Source of the DNA: Streptomyces sp. NL15-2K
GTDB lineage: Bacteria > Actinomycetota > Actinomycetes > Streptomycetales > Streptomycetaceae
Assembly: GCF_030551255.1 (NCBI RefSeq)
Contig: NZ_CP130630.1
Span: forward strand, 9,113,001 to 9,177,000
Direction of reading: 5' to 3'
DNA: 64,000 bases
In this document: one piece after another, positions 26,703 to 34,798 of the stretch
How the letters are laid out: every line of letters starts with the position of its first letter
Position numbering within the stretch: the stretch's first letter is position 1
Notes under the pieces: generated by a model
Told to the model about the DNA's origin: nothing
What the model saw: only the letters and a program-made list of their open reading frames with translations
The model's database searches: none
Program-made: the position numbers and the translations under genes

Positions 26703-28823
26703 TCATGAGCTCTTGAGCTTGCCGCGCTTGGAGAGAGCATGCCGCCCACCCATCCGCCGCCCCCGCCGTACACGCCGGGCCGCAGGCACCATGAGCCCGA
26801 TGAGCAGCCCCACGGCAAGCACATACGGCCACCAGCCCAGCCCGCCGCTCGCGGCGTTCGCGCTGCGGGTGCCGGCCGATACAGTCTCGGACGCTTCTGT
26901 CCCCGTCCCGCGAGCGGACGCCGACGGCTTCGAGGCAACCGCGCTGAGTACGACGTCGTTGCCGTCCCCGCCCCGATAGCTGATCCGGTACGTCGCATCG
27001 GCCAGCCTCAGCTTCGCCCCCTCCTTGAGCCCGCTGAACACCCCACTGGTCCTCGACCGCCCGGCGTGATCAAGCACCGTGATCTTGCGCGCAGGCCTCG
27101 TCCCGGCGGCCGACAGATCCAGCCCACCCGCCAGCCGCACCGCCCCCGTCACCTTCAATGGCCGCTCGCGCAGTACGAGTTCACCCTTCGCGCGCTGCGT
27201 GTAGTCACCGGAGACGGTGAGACCCCCTGCGACGACACCTTCGTTCGTCACCGCCCCCTTCACCGTGCCCTCGCCGGTCAGCGTGGTCGTCACCCGCAGC
27301 CCCGCCGTGCCCGCGTCCAGCCGTGCCCCCGCCGACGTGAGCCGGATCGACCTGCTGCCGGCGAGCGTCGCTCCGGAACGCAGCGCGAGGGTCCCCTTCT
27401 TGACGGTCGTCGTCCCCGTGTACGTCACCGCCGTGCCCGTCAGTGTCGTCGTCGCCGCGCCGGACTGGACGAACGCCCCCGAGCCGCTCACCCGCGACAG
27501 TGACACCGGCGTGGAGGCGTTCTGTACGACCAGCGTCCCGTCGTTCACGACTCGACGTCGCTCGCTGCCCATCAGCAGGGAACCGTCCCCCTGCTTCGAC
27601 CCCAGCCGCAGCACCGCACCCTTCTCCACGGTCGTCGAGCCGTCGTAGTACTGCTTCGCCGCGAAAGTGACGTCGTTCCCGCGCGTCCCCGCGATCACGA
27701 TGTCCCCGGCGCCGGGCGCGGACAGGGTGTCGTGGAAGACACCGCCGCCGATGGGGGCGCCGAGCGTCACCGGGCCGTTGTAGTCGAAGGTGAGCGTCGA
27801 ACGGGAACGCGCCGCCAGCAGGTTGATGTAGACGGTCTCGGCGGTGCCCGGCATGAAGATCTTGTTCGTCGTCCCGTCGCCCCACTGGACGTTCGCGCCC
27901 TTGATGTTGGTGCCGCGCTTGTTGACGTTCTTGCGCGCGGGCGTCCAGTTCAGGGCGGGGTCGCTGAGCGAGGGGTTGGTATCGCCGCCCTGGTTCGACC
28001 AGCTGTACTGCCCGGTCAGGACGACCTTGCTGCCCGGCCGCGACTGGACGTTGATGTCACTGCCGTACTCGCGCTGGTAGAAGTCCATGCCCATGGTGAC
28101 GGTCTGGCCCAGTGGGGTGTCGACCGTGAAGGTGCCCTGGTTGAGGATCTTGCGCATGTTGGGCAGTGACGTCGCGTACTCCGGGCGCCCGGCGTTCACC
28201 TGCGTGCCGTTGTCGACCACCCCGGAGAAGGAGTGGGTGCCCGACAGGTCCCAGGTGCCCCAGAGGAACCTCGGCTGGGTGATCAGCCCGGAGCCGCTGA
28301 TGTTGCCCAGGTTGTAGGCGCTCCTCAGGGAGAGCCGCAGGGTGCCGTTGACCCGGATGTTGTCCTGGTTGAGCCGGAACGCCGGGGTGTTGTACGGGAA
28401 GTGGCCGATCAGGCCGGCCGTGCCGCCGTTGCCGTACTGCAGGGTGGCGCCGCGCTCGACCGTGACTGCGGGCGGGTCCGGGCTGGTGACGGTGACGTAG
28501 GGGTGGTTGCCGCCCTGCGTGCTCACCTTCTGCCGCTGCCGGGCCTTCGGCAGCGTGAAGTCGCTGTCCCTGGTCAGCACCAGGGTCCCGTTGCCGCGCA
28601 CGGTGAGCGTGCCCTCGCCGCGGAACACGCCGTCGTACGTCGTCGTCCCCGAGCGCACGGTGACGACCGTGTCACCGCTGAGCGTCACGTCCCGGTCGGC
28701 GAGCACGTCGGCGGTGACGTCCCGGGCGTCGGCGGCCGCCGCCGGGGGAGCGATGACGGTGAGGGCGGCCACCGCCGCGAGGGCGCCGACGGCCGCTGCT
28801 GTCTTGTGGGTATGGCTGCGCAC
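26703..28823 (-). CDS. Secreted, membrane-anchored beta-helix protein resembling autotransporter passengers (706 aa)
   Basis: From GTG 28823 the product has a signal peptide (HTHKTAAAVGALAAVAALTV, cleavage near AAAADA) and then roughly 600 residues of short repeated strands such as FRGEGTLTVRGNGTLVLTRD and KGTLALRSGATLAGSR. These are typical of autotransporter-associated beta-strand repeats. Near the end are a Thr/Ser/Ala linker, a hydrophobic segment (WWPYVLAVGLLIGLMVPA) and a basic tail, so it is probably displayed on the cell surface. There is no LPxTG motif. The frame stays open further upstream to 29234 through a 21-bp repeat array, and no good ribosome site marks 28823, so the start is uncertain. 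Adjacent arabinan/galactan enzymes suggest an adhesin or polysaccharide-binding role. Confidence 0.7.
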   Translation of the reverse strand: MRSHTHKTAAAVGALAAVAALTVIAPPAAAADARDVTADVLADRDVTLSGDTVVTVRSGTTTYDGVFRGEGTLTVRGNGTLVLTRDSDFTLPKARQRQKVSTQGGNHPYVTVTSPDPPAVTVERGATLQYGNGGTAGLIGHFPYNTPAFRLNQDNIRVNGTLRLSLRSAYNLGNISGSGLITQPRFLWGTWDLSGTHSFSGVVDNGTQVNAGRPEYATSLPNMRKILNQGTFTVDTPLGQTVTMGMDFYQREYGSDINVQSRPGSKVVLTGQYSWSNQGGDTNPSLSDPALNWTPARKNVNKRGTNIKGANVQWGDGTTNKIFMPGTAETVYINLLAARSRSTLTFDYNGPVTLGAPIGGGVFHDTLSAPGAGDIVIAGTRGNDVTFAAKQYYDGSTTVEKGAVLRLGSKQGDGSLLMGSERRRVVNDGTLVVQNASTPVSLSRVSGSGAFVQSGAATTTLTGTAVTYTGTTTVKKGTLALRSGATLAGSRSIRLTSAGARLDAGTAGLRVTTTLTGEGTVKGAVTNEGVVAGGLTVSGDYTQRAKGELVLRERPLKVTGAVRLAGGLDLSAAGTRPARKITVLDHAGRSRTSGVFSGLKEGAKLRLADATYRISYRGGDGNDVVLSAVASKPSASARGTGTEASETVSAGTRSANAASGGLGWWPYVLAVGLLIGLMVPAARRVRRGRRMGGRHALSKRGKLKSS

Positions 28824-28898
28824 GTGAGCGGAGACGGGGCGGGACGGCGACCGATAACAGAAATCTGTCGACCGGATTCGGTAGGCAGCATCCGGCGG

Positions 28899-29066
28899 GA
28901 TCGGGTAGACGGCCGACGCGATCCGATAGACGACCGACACGATCTGGTAGACGGTCGACGTGATCCGGCAGACAGTCGCCACGATCGGGCGGACAGCCGA
29001 AAGGATCCAGTAGACAGCCGAAAGGATCCGACAGCCGGCCGACAGGATCCGACAGACATCCGACAG
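28899..29066. repeat. Minisatellite: eight 21-bp units in perfect register
   Basis: GATC occurs at 28899, 28920, 28941, 28962, 28983, 29004, 29025 and 29046, exactly 21 bp apart. The loose consensus unit is GATCCGGTAGACAGCCGACA plus one base. Degenerate units flank both ends (about 28875 and 29067-29093). No insertion or deletion breaks the phase. On the minus strand each unit would code a heptad close to LSAVYRI; the most constant bases are ATC, GTC and TCG on that strand. It lies upstream of the beta-helix gene and about 190 bp before the divergent GH43 gene. Confidence 0.9.
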
Positions 29067-29202
29067 GCATCCGACTGAGATCCGGCAGGGATCAAGCACG
29101 CTCCCCACCCGCTGAAAAGAAAGCGCATTCTTCATCCCGTCCAACCCGTTGACCTCCCCGTTCCACACCCTTACCTTTTCGGCGTTCGTCATAACAAATA
29201 GT

Positions 29203-29218
29203 GTTCGTAATATCGAAC
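29203..29218. promoter_or_regulatory. Inverted repeat GTTCGTAATATCGAAC in AT-rich promoter region
   Basis: GTTCG and CGAAC arms are separated by TAATAT, 39 bp upstream of the GH43 start at 29258, within the most AT-rich part of this divergent region. A further GTTCGT lies at 29184-29189. It is a plausible operator for the arabinofuranosidase/galactanase pair. Confidence 0.5.
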
Positions 29219-29257
29219 GCCACTCTCTGGACACCCCACCCCCGAGAGGCAGTCCGT

Positions 29258-30355
29258 ATGAGCCGCGACAACGACCTGCCCCAAGCCACTGAAGCCCCCA
29301 GCCGCAGACTGATGCTGAAGGGTGCCCTGGCCGCGGGCGCCCTGGCGGCGGTCACCCCCGGTATCGCCCACGCCGCCCCGACCCCGAAGGCAGCCCCCTA
29401 CGTGAACCCGCTCGTCCGCAACCGCGCCGACCCGCACATCCACCGTCACGCCGACGGCTTCTACTACTTCACGGCCACCGCCCCCGAGTACGACCGCATC
29501 ATCCTGCGCCGCTCCCGCACCCTGAACGGCCTCGCGACCGCCGCCGAGTCCGTCATCTGGCGCAAGCACGCCAGCGGAAACATGGGCGCGCACATCTGGG
29601 CGCCGGAGATCCACCGCATCGGCGGCAAGTGGTACATCTACTTCGCCGCCGCGCCCGCCGAGAGCGTGTGGGACATCCGCATCTGGGTCCTGGAGAACGC
29701 GAGCCGCGATCCCTTCAAGGGCACCTGGGTCGAGCGCGGTCAGCTCAAGACGGCGTGGGAGACCTTCTCCCTCGACGCCACCACCTTCACCCACCGGGGC
29801 ACCCGCTACCTCGCCTGGGCGCAGCACGAGCCCGGCTTGGACAACAACACGGGCATCTTCCTGTCCAAGATGGCGAACCCGTGGACCCTGACGGGCCCCC
29901 AAGTCCGGCTCTCCACCCCGGAGTTCGACTGGGAGTGCATCGGCTTCAAGGTCAACGAGGGCCCGTCGGTCATCACCCGCAACGGCCGCCTGTTCATGTC
30001 GTACTCGGCCAGCGCCACCGACGCCAACTACTGCATGGGCCTGCTGACCGCCGACGTGGACAGCGACCTCATGAACGCAGCCAGCTGGTCCAAGTCGCCC
30101 ACGCCCGTCTTCACCAGCAACGACACCACCAAGCAGTACGGCCCCGGCCACAACAGCTTCACGGTCGCCGAGGACGGCCGCAGTGACGTCCTCGTCTACC
30201 ACGCCCGCCAGTACAAGGAGATCAACGGCGACCCGCTGAACGACCCCAACCGCCACACCCGCATCCAGAAGCTGGGCTGGAACGCCGACGGCACCCCGAA
30301 CTTCGGCATACCGGTGGCCGACACGGCCGCCGAGACGATGAAGGAGAGTGCGTGA
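29258..30355 (+). CDS. Secreted GH43 exo-alpha-1,5-L-arabinofuranosidase-type enzyme (365 aa)
   Basis: A Tat-like signal (PSRRLMLKGALAAG, cleavage near residue 39) precedes one GH43 five-blade propeller, closest by eye to the subfamily 26 arabinofuranosidases known from Streptomyces. Catalytic residues fit: D58 (RNRADPHIH), D173 (FSLDATTF) and E234 (VNEGPSV). The start at 29258 has a GAGAGG ribosome site; an upstream in-frame ATG at 29201 would place extra residues before the signal. It would release arabinose from arabinan side chains of pectin outside the cell. The next gene begins 1 bp after its stop, so the pair is translationally coupled. Confidence 0.88.
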   Translation: MSRDNDLPQATEAPSRRLMLKGALAAGALAAVTPGIAHAAPTPKAAPYVNPLVRNRADPHIHRHADGFYYFTATAPEYDRIILRRSRTLNGLATAAESVIWRKHASGNMGAHIWAPEIHRIGGKWYIYFAAAPAESVWDIRIWVLENASRDPFKGTWVERGQLKTAWETFSLDATTFTHRGTRYLAWAQHEPGLDNNTGIFLSKMANPWTLTGPQVRLSTPEFDWECIGFKVNEGPSVITRNGRLFMSYSASATDANYCMGLLTADVDSDLMNAASWSKSPTPVFTSNDTTKQYGPGHNSFTVAEDGRSDVLVYHARQYKEINGDPLNDPNRHTRIQKLGWNADGTPNFGIPVADTAAETMKESA

Positions 30356-30356
30356 G

Positions 30357-31769
30357 ATGAGACGTGCCTACGCCATCCTCCTCGCCCTCTGCCTGGCGTT
30401 GCTCGGCGCCCTGGCCACCGCCGGACCCGCCCAGGCCGCACCCCAGACGATCACCAACGGCACACAGTTCACGGACACGTCGGGCAACCCCGTGCACGCC
30501 CACGGCGGCGGTGTCATCAAGGTCGGCACCTACTACTACTGGTTCGGCGAGCACCGCAACGCCGACAACACCTTCCGGTACGTGGACGCCTACCGTTCCA
30601 CCGACCTGAAGAACTGGGAGTTCCGCAACCACGTCCTGACCGAGTCGAGCGCCCCCGAGCTGGCCACCGCCAACATCGAGCGCCCCAAGGTCATGTACAA
30701 CGCCTCCACCGGCAAGTTCGTGATGTGGATGCACAAGGAGAACGGCACCGACTACAGCGAGGCCCGGGCCGCCGTGGCCGTCTCCGACACGGTCGACGGC
30801 AACTACACCTACCGGGGCAGCTTCCGCCCGCTCGGCCAGCACATGTCCCGTGACATCACGGTCTACGTCGACACCGACGGCGCCGGCTACATGATCTCCG
30901 CCGCCCGCGAGAACTACGACCTGCACATCTACCGGCTCACCGCCGATTACACCGGCATCGCGAGCCTGGTCGCCAACCCCTGGCCGGGCGGCCATCGCGA
31001 GGCCCCGGCGCTGTTCAAGCGGGGCGGGGTCTACTTCATGCTGACCTCGGGCGCGACCGGCTGGAACCCCAACCAGCAGCAGTACGCCACGGCCACGAAC
31101 CTCGCCGGTCCCTGGTCGGCGATGAAGAACGTCGGCGACTCGACGACCTACGGTTCGCAGACCATGTACGTCCTTCCCGTGCAGGGCAGTTCGGGCACCT
31201 CGTACCTCTACATGGGCGACCGCTGGGGCAACTCCTTCGGCGGGACCGTCAACGACTCGCGGTACGTGTGGCTGCCGTTGACCTTCTCGAACTCGACCAC
31301 GATGTCCATGTCCTGGTCGCCGGAGGTCACCATCGACACGGCCGCCGGGACGATCAGCGGCACGAGCGCCACCTACAACACCCTGATCGCCCGGCACAGC
31401 GGCAGGTGTGCGGACGTGACGAGCCAGTCGCTGTGGCAGGGCGCGCAGATCAAGCAGTACGACTGCAACGGCGGCAACAACCAGAAGTACTGGTTCAAGT
31501 CCGTCGGCAGCGGCTACTACCAGCTGATGGTCCGGGGCAGTTCCCTGTGCCTGCGGGAGAACGCCGACACGGTCACCCAGGAGAACTGCAGTGCCTCCGC
31601 CACCAACCAGCAGTGGTCGGTGACCACCACGGGCTCCTACGTGAACATCAAGTCCCGGGCGACCGGAGAGTGCCTGGACGTGAACGGCGCGTCCACCGCC
31701 AACTCCGCCGCGATCATCACGTACACCTGCAACGGAGCGACCAACCAGCAGTGGACACGCGGCACATGA
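30357..31769 (+). CDS. Secreted GH43 exo-beta-1,3-galactanase with C-terminal CBM13 (470 aa)
   Basis: Residues 1-27 are a Sec signal. The catalytic propeller (about 30-335) has the GH43 subfamily 24 signature: HGGGVIKVGTYYYWFGEHRN near the start and NIERPKV with E109. This subfamily is exo-beta-1,3-galactanase and is unusual among GH43 enzymes in lacking the normal Asp base. A ricin-type CBM13 follows from about residue 343, with three repeats ending in NQKYW, NQQW and NQQW, which bind the galactan backbone. ATG 30357 is used because GGAG lies ten bases upstream; GTG 30348 is too close to it. It works with the preceding arabinofuranosidase on arabinogalactan. Confidence 0.87.
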   Translation: MRRAYAILLALCLALLGALATAGPAQAAPQTITNGTQFTDTSGNPVHAHGGGVIKVGTYYYWFGEHRNADNTFRYVDAYRSTDLKNWEFRNHVLTESSAPELATANIERPKVMYNASTGKFVMWMHKENGTDYSEARAAVAVSDTVDGNYTYRGSFRPLGQHMSRDITVYVDTDGAGYMISAARENYDLHIYRLTADYTGIASLVANPWPGGHREAPALFKRGGVYFMLTSGATGWNPNQQQYATATNLAGPWSAMKNVGDSTTYGSQTMYVLPVQGSSGTSYLYMGDRWGNSFGGTVNDSRYVWLPLTFSNSTTMSMSWSPEVTIDTAAGTISGTSATYNTLIARHSGRCADVTSQSLWQGAQIKQYDCNGGNNQKYWFKSVGSGYYQLMVRGSSLCLRENADTVTQENCSASATNQQWSVTTTGSYVNIKSRATGECLDVNGASTANSAAIITYTCNGATNQQWTRGT

Positions 31770-31784
31770 CACGTGATCAGGTCA

Positions 31785-33464
31785 TCAGGCCAGCAGGTCG
31801 ATCGCGTCGACAGAGGTTCCCGCACTGAGGAAGCCGGTCGTCCCCGAACCGCTCACCACGTCGATCCTGAGCACGTTGTACTGACTGGTGTCCGTCTTCC
31901 ACGCGGACGCCGGGACGTTGTACGTGAACGTGTGGTTGTTGCCCCGGTACGAGCCGTTGGTCAGCGACCGGGTGTTCGGCTGGGTGGGCGGCGAGGGGAT
32001 GGCCGACGTCCAGGTGTCGTTGACGGTGACCTGCGGGCGGCCGTTGGCGTAGGCCGTCGTCACGCCGATGCGCAGGGTGTGCGCGGCGGCGGCCTGGGCG
32101 GCGGTCAGCTTGAAGTACACGAGCAGACCGCTGTTGACGTCCTTCCACAGGTAGCAGGGGAACCCCGAGGTCTCGCTGCCGCTGCCGATCACCACGTTGC
32201 CGGTCCAGCCGGCCGCCCGGACGTCCGACGGGTGCGCGTACGTCATCAGGTCGGCGTTCTTGAAGCCGCTCGGCGTGCCGTTCCAGTCGTTGATCCGCCA
32301 GATCGCGCTCGCGTTGCTCGGGTCGTTCGAGGAGGGGATGGCGATCGAGTTGAGTGTGGTCGTCGCGCCCGCGGATACGGTCACCTGTGTGCTGTATACG
32401 GCCAACTCGCTCTTGTAGACAGTCAGCGTGTACGTCCCCGGCAGCACCCCGCCGATCGAGAAGTAGCCGTCGGACGCTCGCGCCGAGCCCCAGTACTGCG
32501 CGGCCGAGTTGGCGAGCCCGACGGTGTACGGGAGCGCGGTGTTCCGGCCCGTGATGCCGACGCCCGCCACCCGGCCCCGGCCGCTCGCGCCGACGTATCC
32601 GGAGAGGCCGAGCGAGTCCGCCCACGAGGTGGTCAGGGTGCCCGGGAACAGCGACGAGGAGGGGGCGCCGCCGTCCGTGAAGGCGATGACGTACGGGCCC
32701 TGGAGGCCGAAACGCTGGGCCTCGGTCTGGTTCTGTCCGTAGTACAGGATCTCGTACAGGCCGCCGCCGTCCGCACTCTGGTGGCGCAGGAGAGAGCGGT
32801 AGAAGGGGCCGCCGGAGGCCTTCTCGTGGTTGCTGCGCACCATCCACAGCCCGACGCCGCCGCCGCTCCAGCCGATGTAGTCGTAGTCCATCACCCGCAG
32901 CTTCGAGAAGTGCTTCGAGCGGGTCTGGCCGTCGGACTTCGCGAACACGTCCGAGGCCTCGATGGTGCTGTTCGTGTACGTGTGGGAGTCGGGCTCGTCG
33001 TTGAGGAACAGGCCCTTCTTCACCCGCACGATGTAGCGGGTCGCGGAGACGGACGTGTCGGCCTTGTTCGTCCAGAGGTAGACGTTGTTCTCGCCGCTGC
33101 GGGCCGCGTAGTAGTGCTTCAGCGTGCCGTACGCGACGGAGATCAGGATCGTCGAACCGGACTGCTTGATGCTCACGGTGGAGGTGCCGAGGCCGGACTC
33201 GATGTGCGAGTTCATGCCGCCGTAGCCCTGGTACTCCACGCCCCGGTAGACCAGCGAGGTCAGGTCGCCGTTGGTCTTGCTGACCTTGAAGACGAGGTTG
33301 GCGCCGGTGTCGACGATGTACTGCGAACCGTCGTCGGTATACCCGAAGCTCGCGGCGGACGCGCTCTGCGCGAGTGGCCCGGCGAGGGCGGCCGAACCGG
33401 CGGCCGCCGCGGTGCCGAGTACGAAGGTGCGGCGACGCACCGGCCTGTTCGCGGATCCGGACAT
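31785..33464 (-). CDS. Secreted PL4 rhamnogalacturonan lyase (559 aa)
   Basis: A polysaccharide lyase family 4 protein that splits the rhamnogalacturonan I backbone by beta-elimination. A Tat signal (RPVRRRTFVLGTAAAAG) precedes the three-domain layout of the family: a large N-terminal beta-sandwich (about 40-320), a small FnIII-like domain (VLPGTYTLTVYKSEL, about 330-390) and a C-terminal carbohydrate-binding beta-sandwich (IWRINDWNGTPSGFKN to the end). The length is normal. I chose ATG 33464, which has a perfect AAGGAGG eight bases upstream; the same frame is open to 34697 but there it overlaps the divergent CE12 gene. Converges on the galactanase with a 15-bp gap. Confidence 0.9.
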   Translation of the reverse strand: MSGSANRPVRRRTFVLGTAAAAGSAALAGPLAQSASAASFGYTDDGSQYIVDTGANLVFKVSKTNGDLTSLVYRGVEYQGYGGMNSHIESGLGTSTVSIKQSGSTILISVAYGTLKHYYAARSGENNVYLWTNKADTSVSATRYIVRVKKGLFLNDEPDSHTYTNSTIEASDVFAKSDGQTRSKHFSKLRVMDYDYIGWSGGGVGLWMVRSNHEKASGGPFYRSLLRHQSADGGGLYEILYYGQNQTEAQRFGLQGPYVIAFTDGGAPSSSLFPGTLTTSWADSLGLSGYVGASGRGRVAGVGITGRNTALPYTVGLANSAAQYWGSARASDGYFSIGGVLPGTYTLTVYKSELAVYSTQVTVSAGATTTLNSIAIPSSNDPSNASAIWRINDWNGTPSGFKNADLMTYAHPSDVRAAGWTGNVVIGSGSETSGFPCYLWKDVNSGLLVYFKLTAAQAAAAHTLRIGVTTAYANGRPQVTVNDTWTSAIPSPPTQPNTRSLTNGSYRGNNHTFTYNVPASAWKTDTSQYNVLRIDVVSGSGTTGFLSAGTSVDAIDLLA

Positions 33465-33548
33465 GGGGTGCCTCCTTGGGGAGGGAGGAGAGGTGTGGGG
33501 GGTGGGGTGCTGGTGTGGTGGTTGGCAGAGTGACAGTTGAATCGATTT

Positions 33549-33621
33549 CGCGAAAGGGCTTTCGCGCGTCCGAAGTTGGCAATCTTGCGAATCTGCTCCA
33601 AGGTCTAGAAAGCGCTTGCCA
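33549..33621. promoter_or_regulatory. Divergent operators: CGCGAAAGGGCTTTCGCG and TAGAAAGCGCTTGCCA
   Basis: Two palindromes sit between the PL4 and CE12 genes. The first (33549-33566) has 8-nt arms CGCGAAAG/CTTTCGCG around GG and resembles the CTTTCGAAAG element at 8191-8200. The second (33606-33621) has the AAGCGCTT core of LacI operators and closely matches the site at 298-313. They probably co-regulate both genes with the rest of the locus. Confidence 0.6.
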
Positions 33622-33683
33622 ACAGCGGTACCGTCCAGCGGCCAACCCTTGTCGCCCTGTCGCAGGAGTGTCGGAGGAGCCGA

Positions 33684-34730
33684 ATGAGACGTTTCAACCT
33701 CGCCGTACTGGCGGCGCTGACCCTGAGCGCCGGCCTGACCGCCGTACCGGCCCAGGCCCAGGCCCATGACCGGAAACCGCTCGGGATCGAGAACTGCACC
33801 GCCAACGCCTGCCACTTCGACGTCGTGCCCGGCACGTACGACGTGAAGGTCCTCCTCGGCGGCGACGCCGAGTCGAGCACGAGCATCGGTGGTGAGACCC
33901 GGCGCGCGCTGCTCCCCGAGACGCCGGTCCCCGCCGGCGAGCGGGTCGCCCGCAGCTTCACCGTCAACGTCCGCACGCCCGAGGGCGAGCCGACCGGCCC
34001 CGAGGGCACCCCTGGCCTGGACCTCGTGCTGGGCGGCCGGGCCCCCGCGCTCGCCGACATCAAGGTCACCCCCGCCCGGCACGCCCGCCAGATCTTCCTC
34101 GTCGGCGACTCCACGGTCTGTGACCAGCCCGGCGACCCGTACTCCGGCTGGGGCCAGCAACTGCCCCAGTACCTGCGCAAGGGCGTGTCCGTCGCCAACT
34201 ACGCCGACTCGGGCGAGAGCACCGTCTCGTATCTGTCCGACACGCGACTGTGGGCCACGGTCCAGCCGCAGATCCGCCGTGGCGACCTGGTCCTCGTTCA
34301 ACTCGCCCACAACGACAAGACGACGGACGAGGCGACTTACCGGGCGAATCTGGAGAGCCTGGTGGCGGGCGTGCGCGAGAAGGGCGGAAAGCCGGTCCTC
34401 GTCACCCCGATCGTGCGACGCTGGTTCAACTCCGACGGCACCTTGAACAACAACACCGCGCTCCTCGTCAACGGCCTCGGCGTCGACCACCCGGCCGTCA
34501 TCCGCTCGGTCGCCGCCGCAGAGGACGTGCCGCTGATCGACCTGACGGCAAAGACGAAGGCGGTCGTGGAGTCCCTGGGCGTCGAGGCCTCCAAGGCGCT
34601 GTACCTCTACAACGAGAAACGGGACAACACCCACACCTCCACCCACGGGGCCACGGTCTACGCGAACCTGGTCCGCGACGAACTCGTCGCCCAGCACCTG
34701 GTGCCGCAGGGCCAGGTCAGGGTGGGATGA
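33684..34730 (+). CDS. Secreted rhamnogalacturonan acetylesterase, CE12/SGNH family (348 aa)
   Basis: Removes acetyl groups from rhamnogalacturonan. Residues 1-25 form a Sec signal (AVLAALTLSAGLTAVPAQA). A galactose-binding-like beta domain (about 30-135) precedes the SGNH hydrolase core. The nucleophile is S143 in VGDST, the block III Asn is in LAHND, and the catalytic pair D314/H317 lies in RDNTHTS. GGAGGAG precedes the ATG. It diverges from the PL4 lyase, and de-acetylation is known to help that lyase act, so the two form a functional pair. Confidence 0.92.
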   Translation: MRRFNLAVLAALTLSAGLTAVPAQAQAHDRKPLGIENCTANACHFDVVPGTYDVKVLLGGDAESSTSIGGETRRALLPETPVPAGERVARSFTVNVRTPEGEPTGPEGTPGLDLVLGGRAPALADIKVTPARHARQIFLVGDSTVCDQPGDPYSGWGQQLPQYLRKGVSVANYADSGESTVSYLSDTRLWATVQPQIRRGDLVLVQLAHNDKTTDEATYRANLESLVAGVREKGGKPVLVTPIVRRWFNSDGTLNNNTALLVNGLGVDHPAVIRSVAAAEDVPLIDLTAKTKAVVESLGVEASKALYLYNEKRDNTHTSTHGATVYANLVRDELVAQHLVPQGQVRVG

Positions 34731-34798
34731 ACGCCTGGGGCGCTCCGACCGGAACCGGGGCGCCCCAGGTCTGAACCGTCCGAGCCGGAAAGAGAGCC

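Noticed and set aside
28899..29066. CRISPR array
   Set aside because: The units are contiguous, with no spacers, and no cas genes are near. It is a tandem minisatellite.
28233..29078. Plus-strand frame across the 21-bp repeats giving heptads like DSRKDPV
   Set aside because: It is antisense to the beta-helix gene with no ribosome site. The repeats leave all frames open because the unit is a multiple of three.
33465..34697. Extended 970-residue version of the PL4 protein
   Set aside because: The extension overlaps the divergent CE12 gene. The perfect ribosome site and Tat signal lie at 33464.
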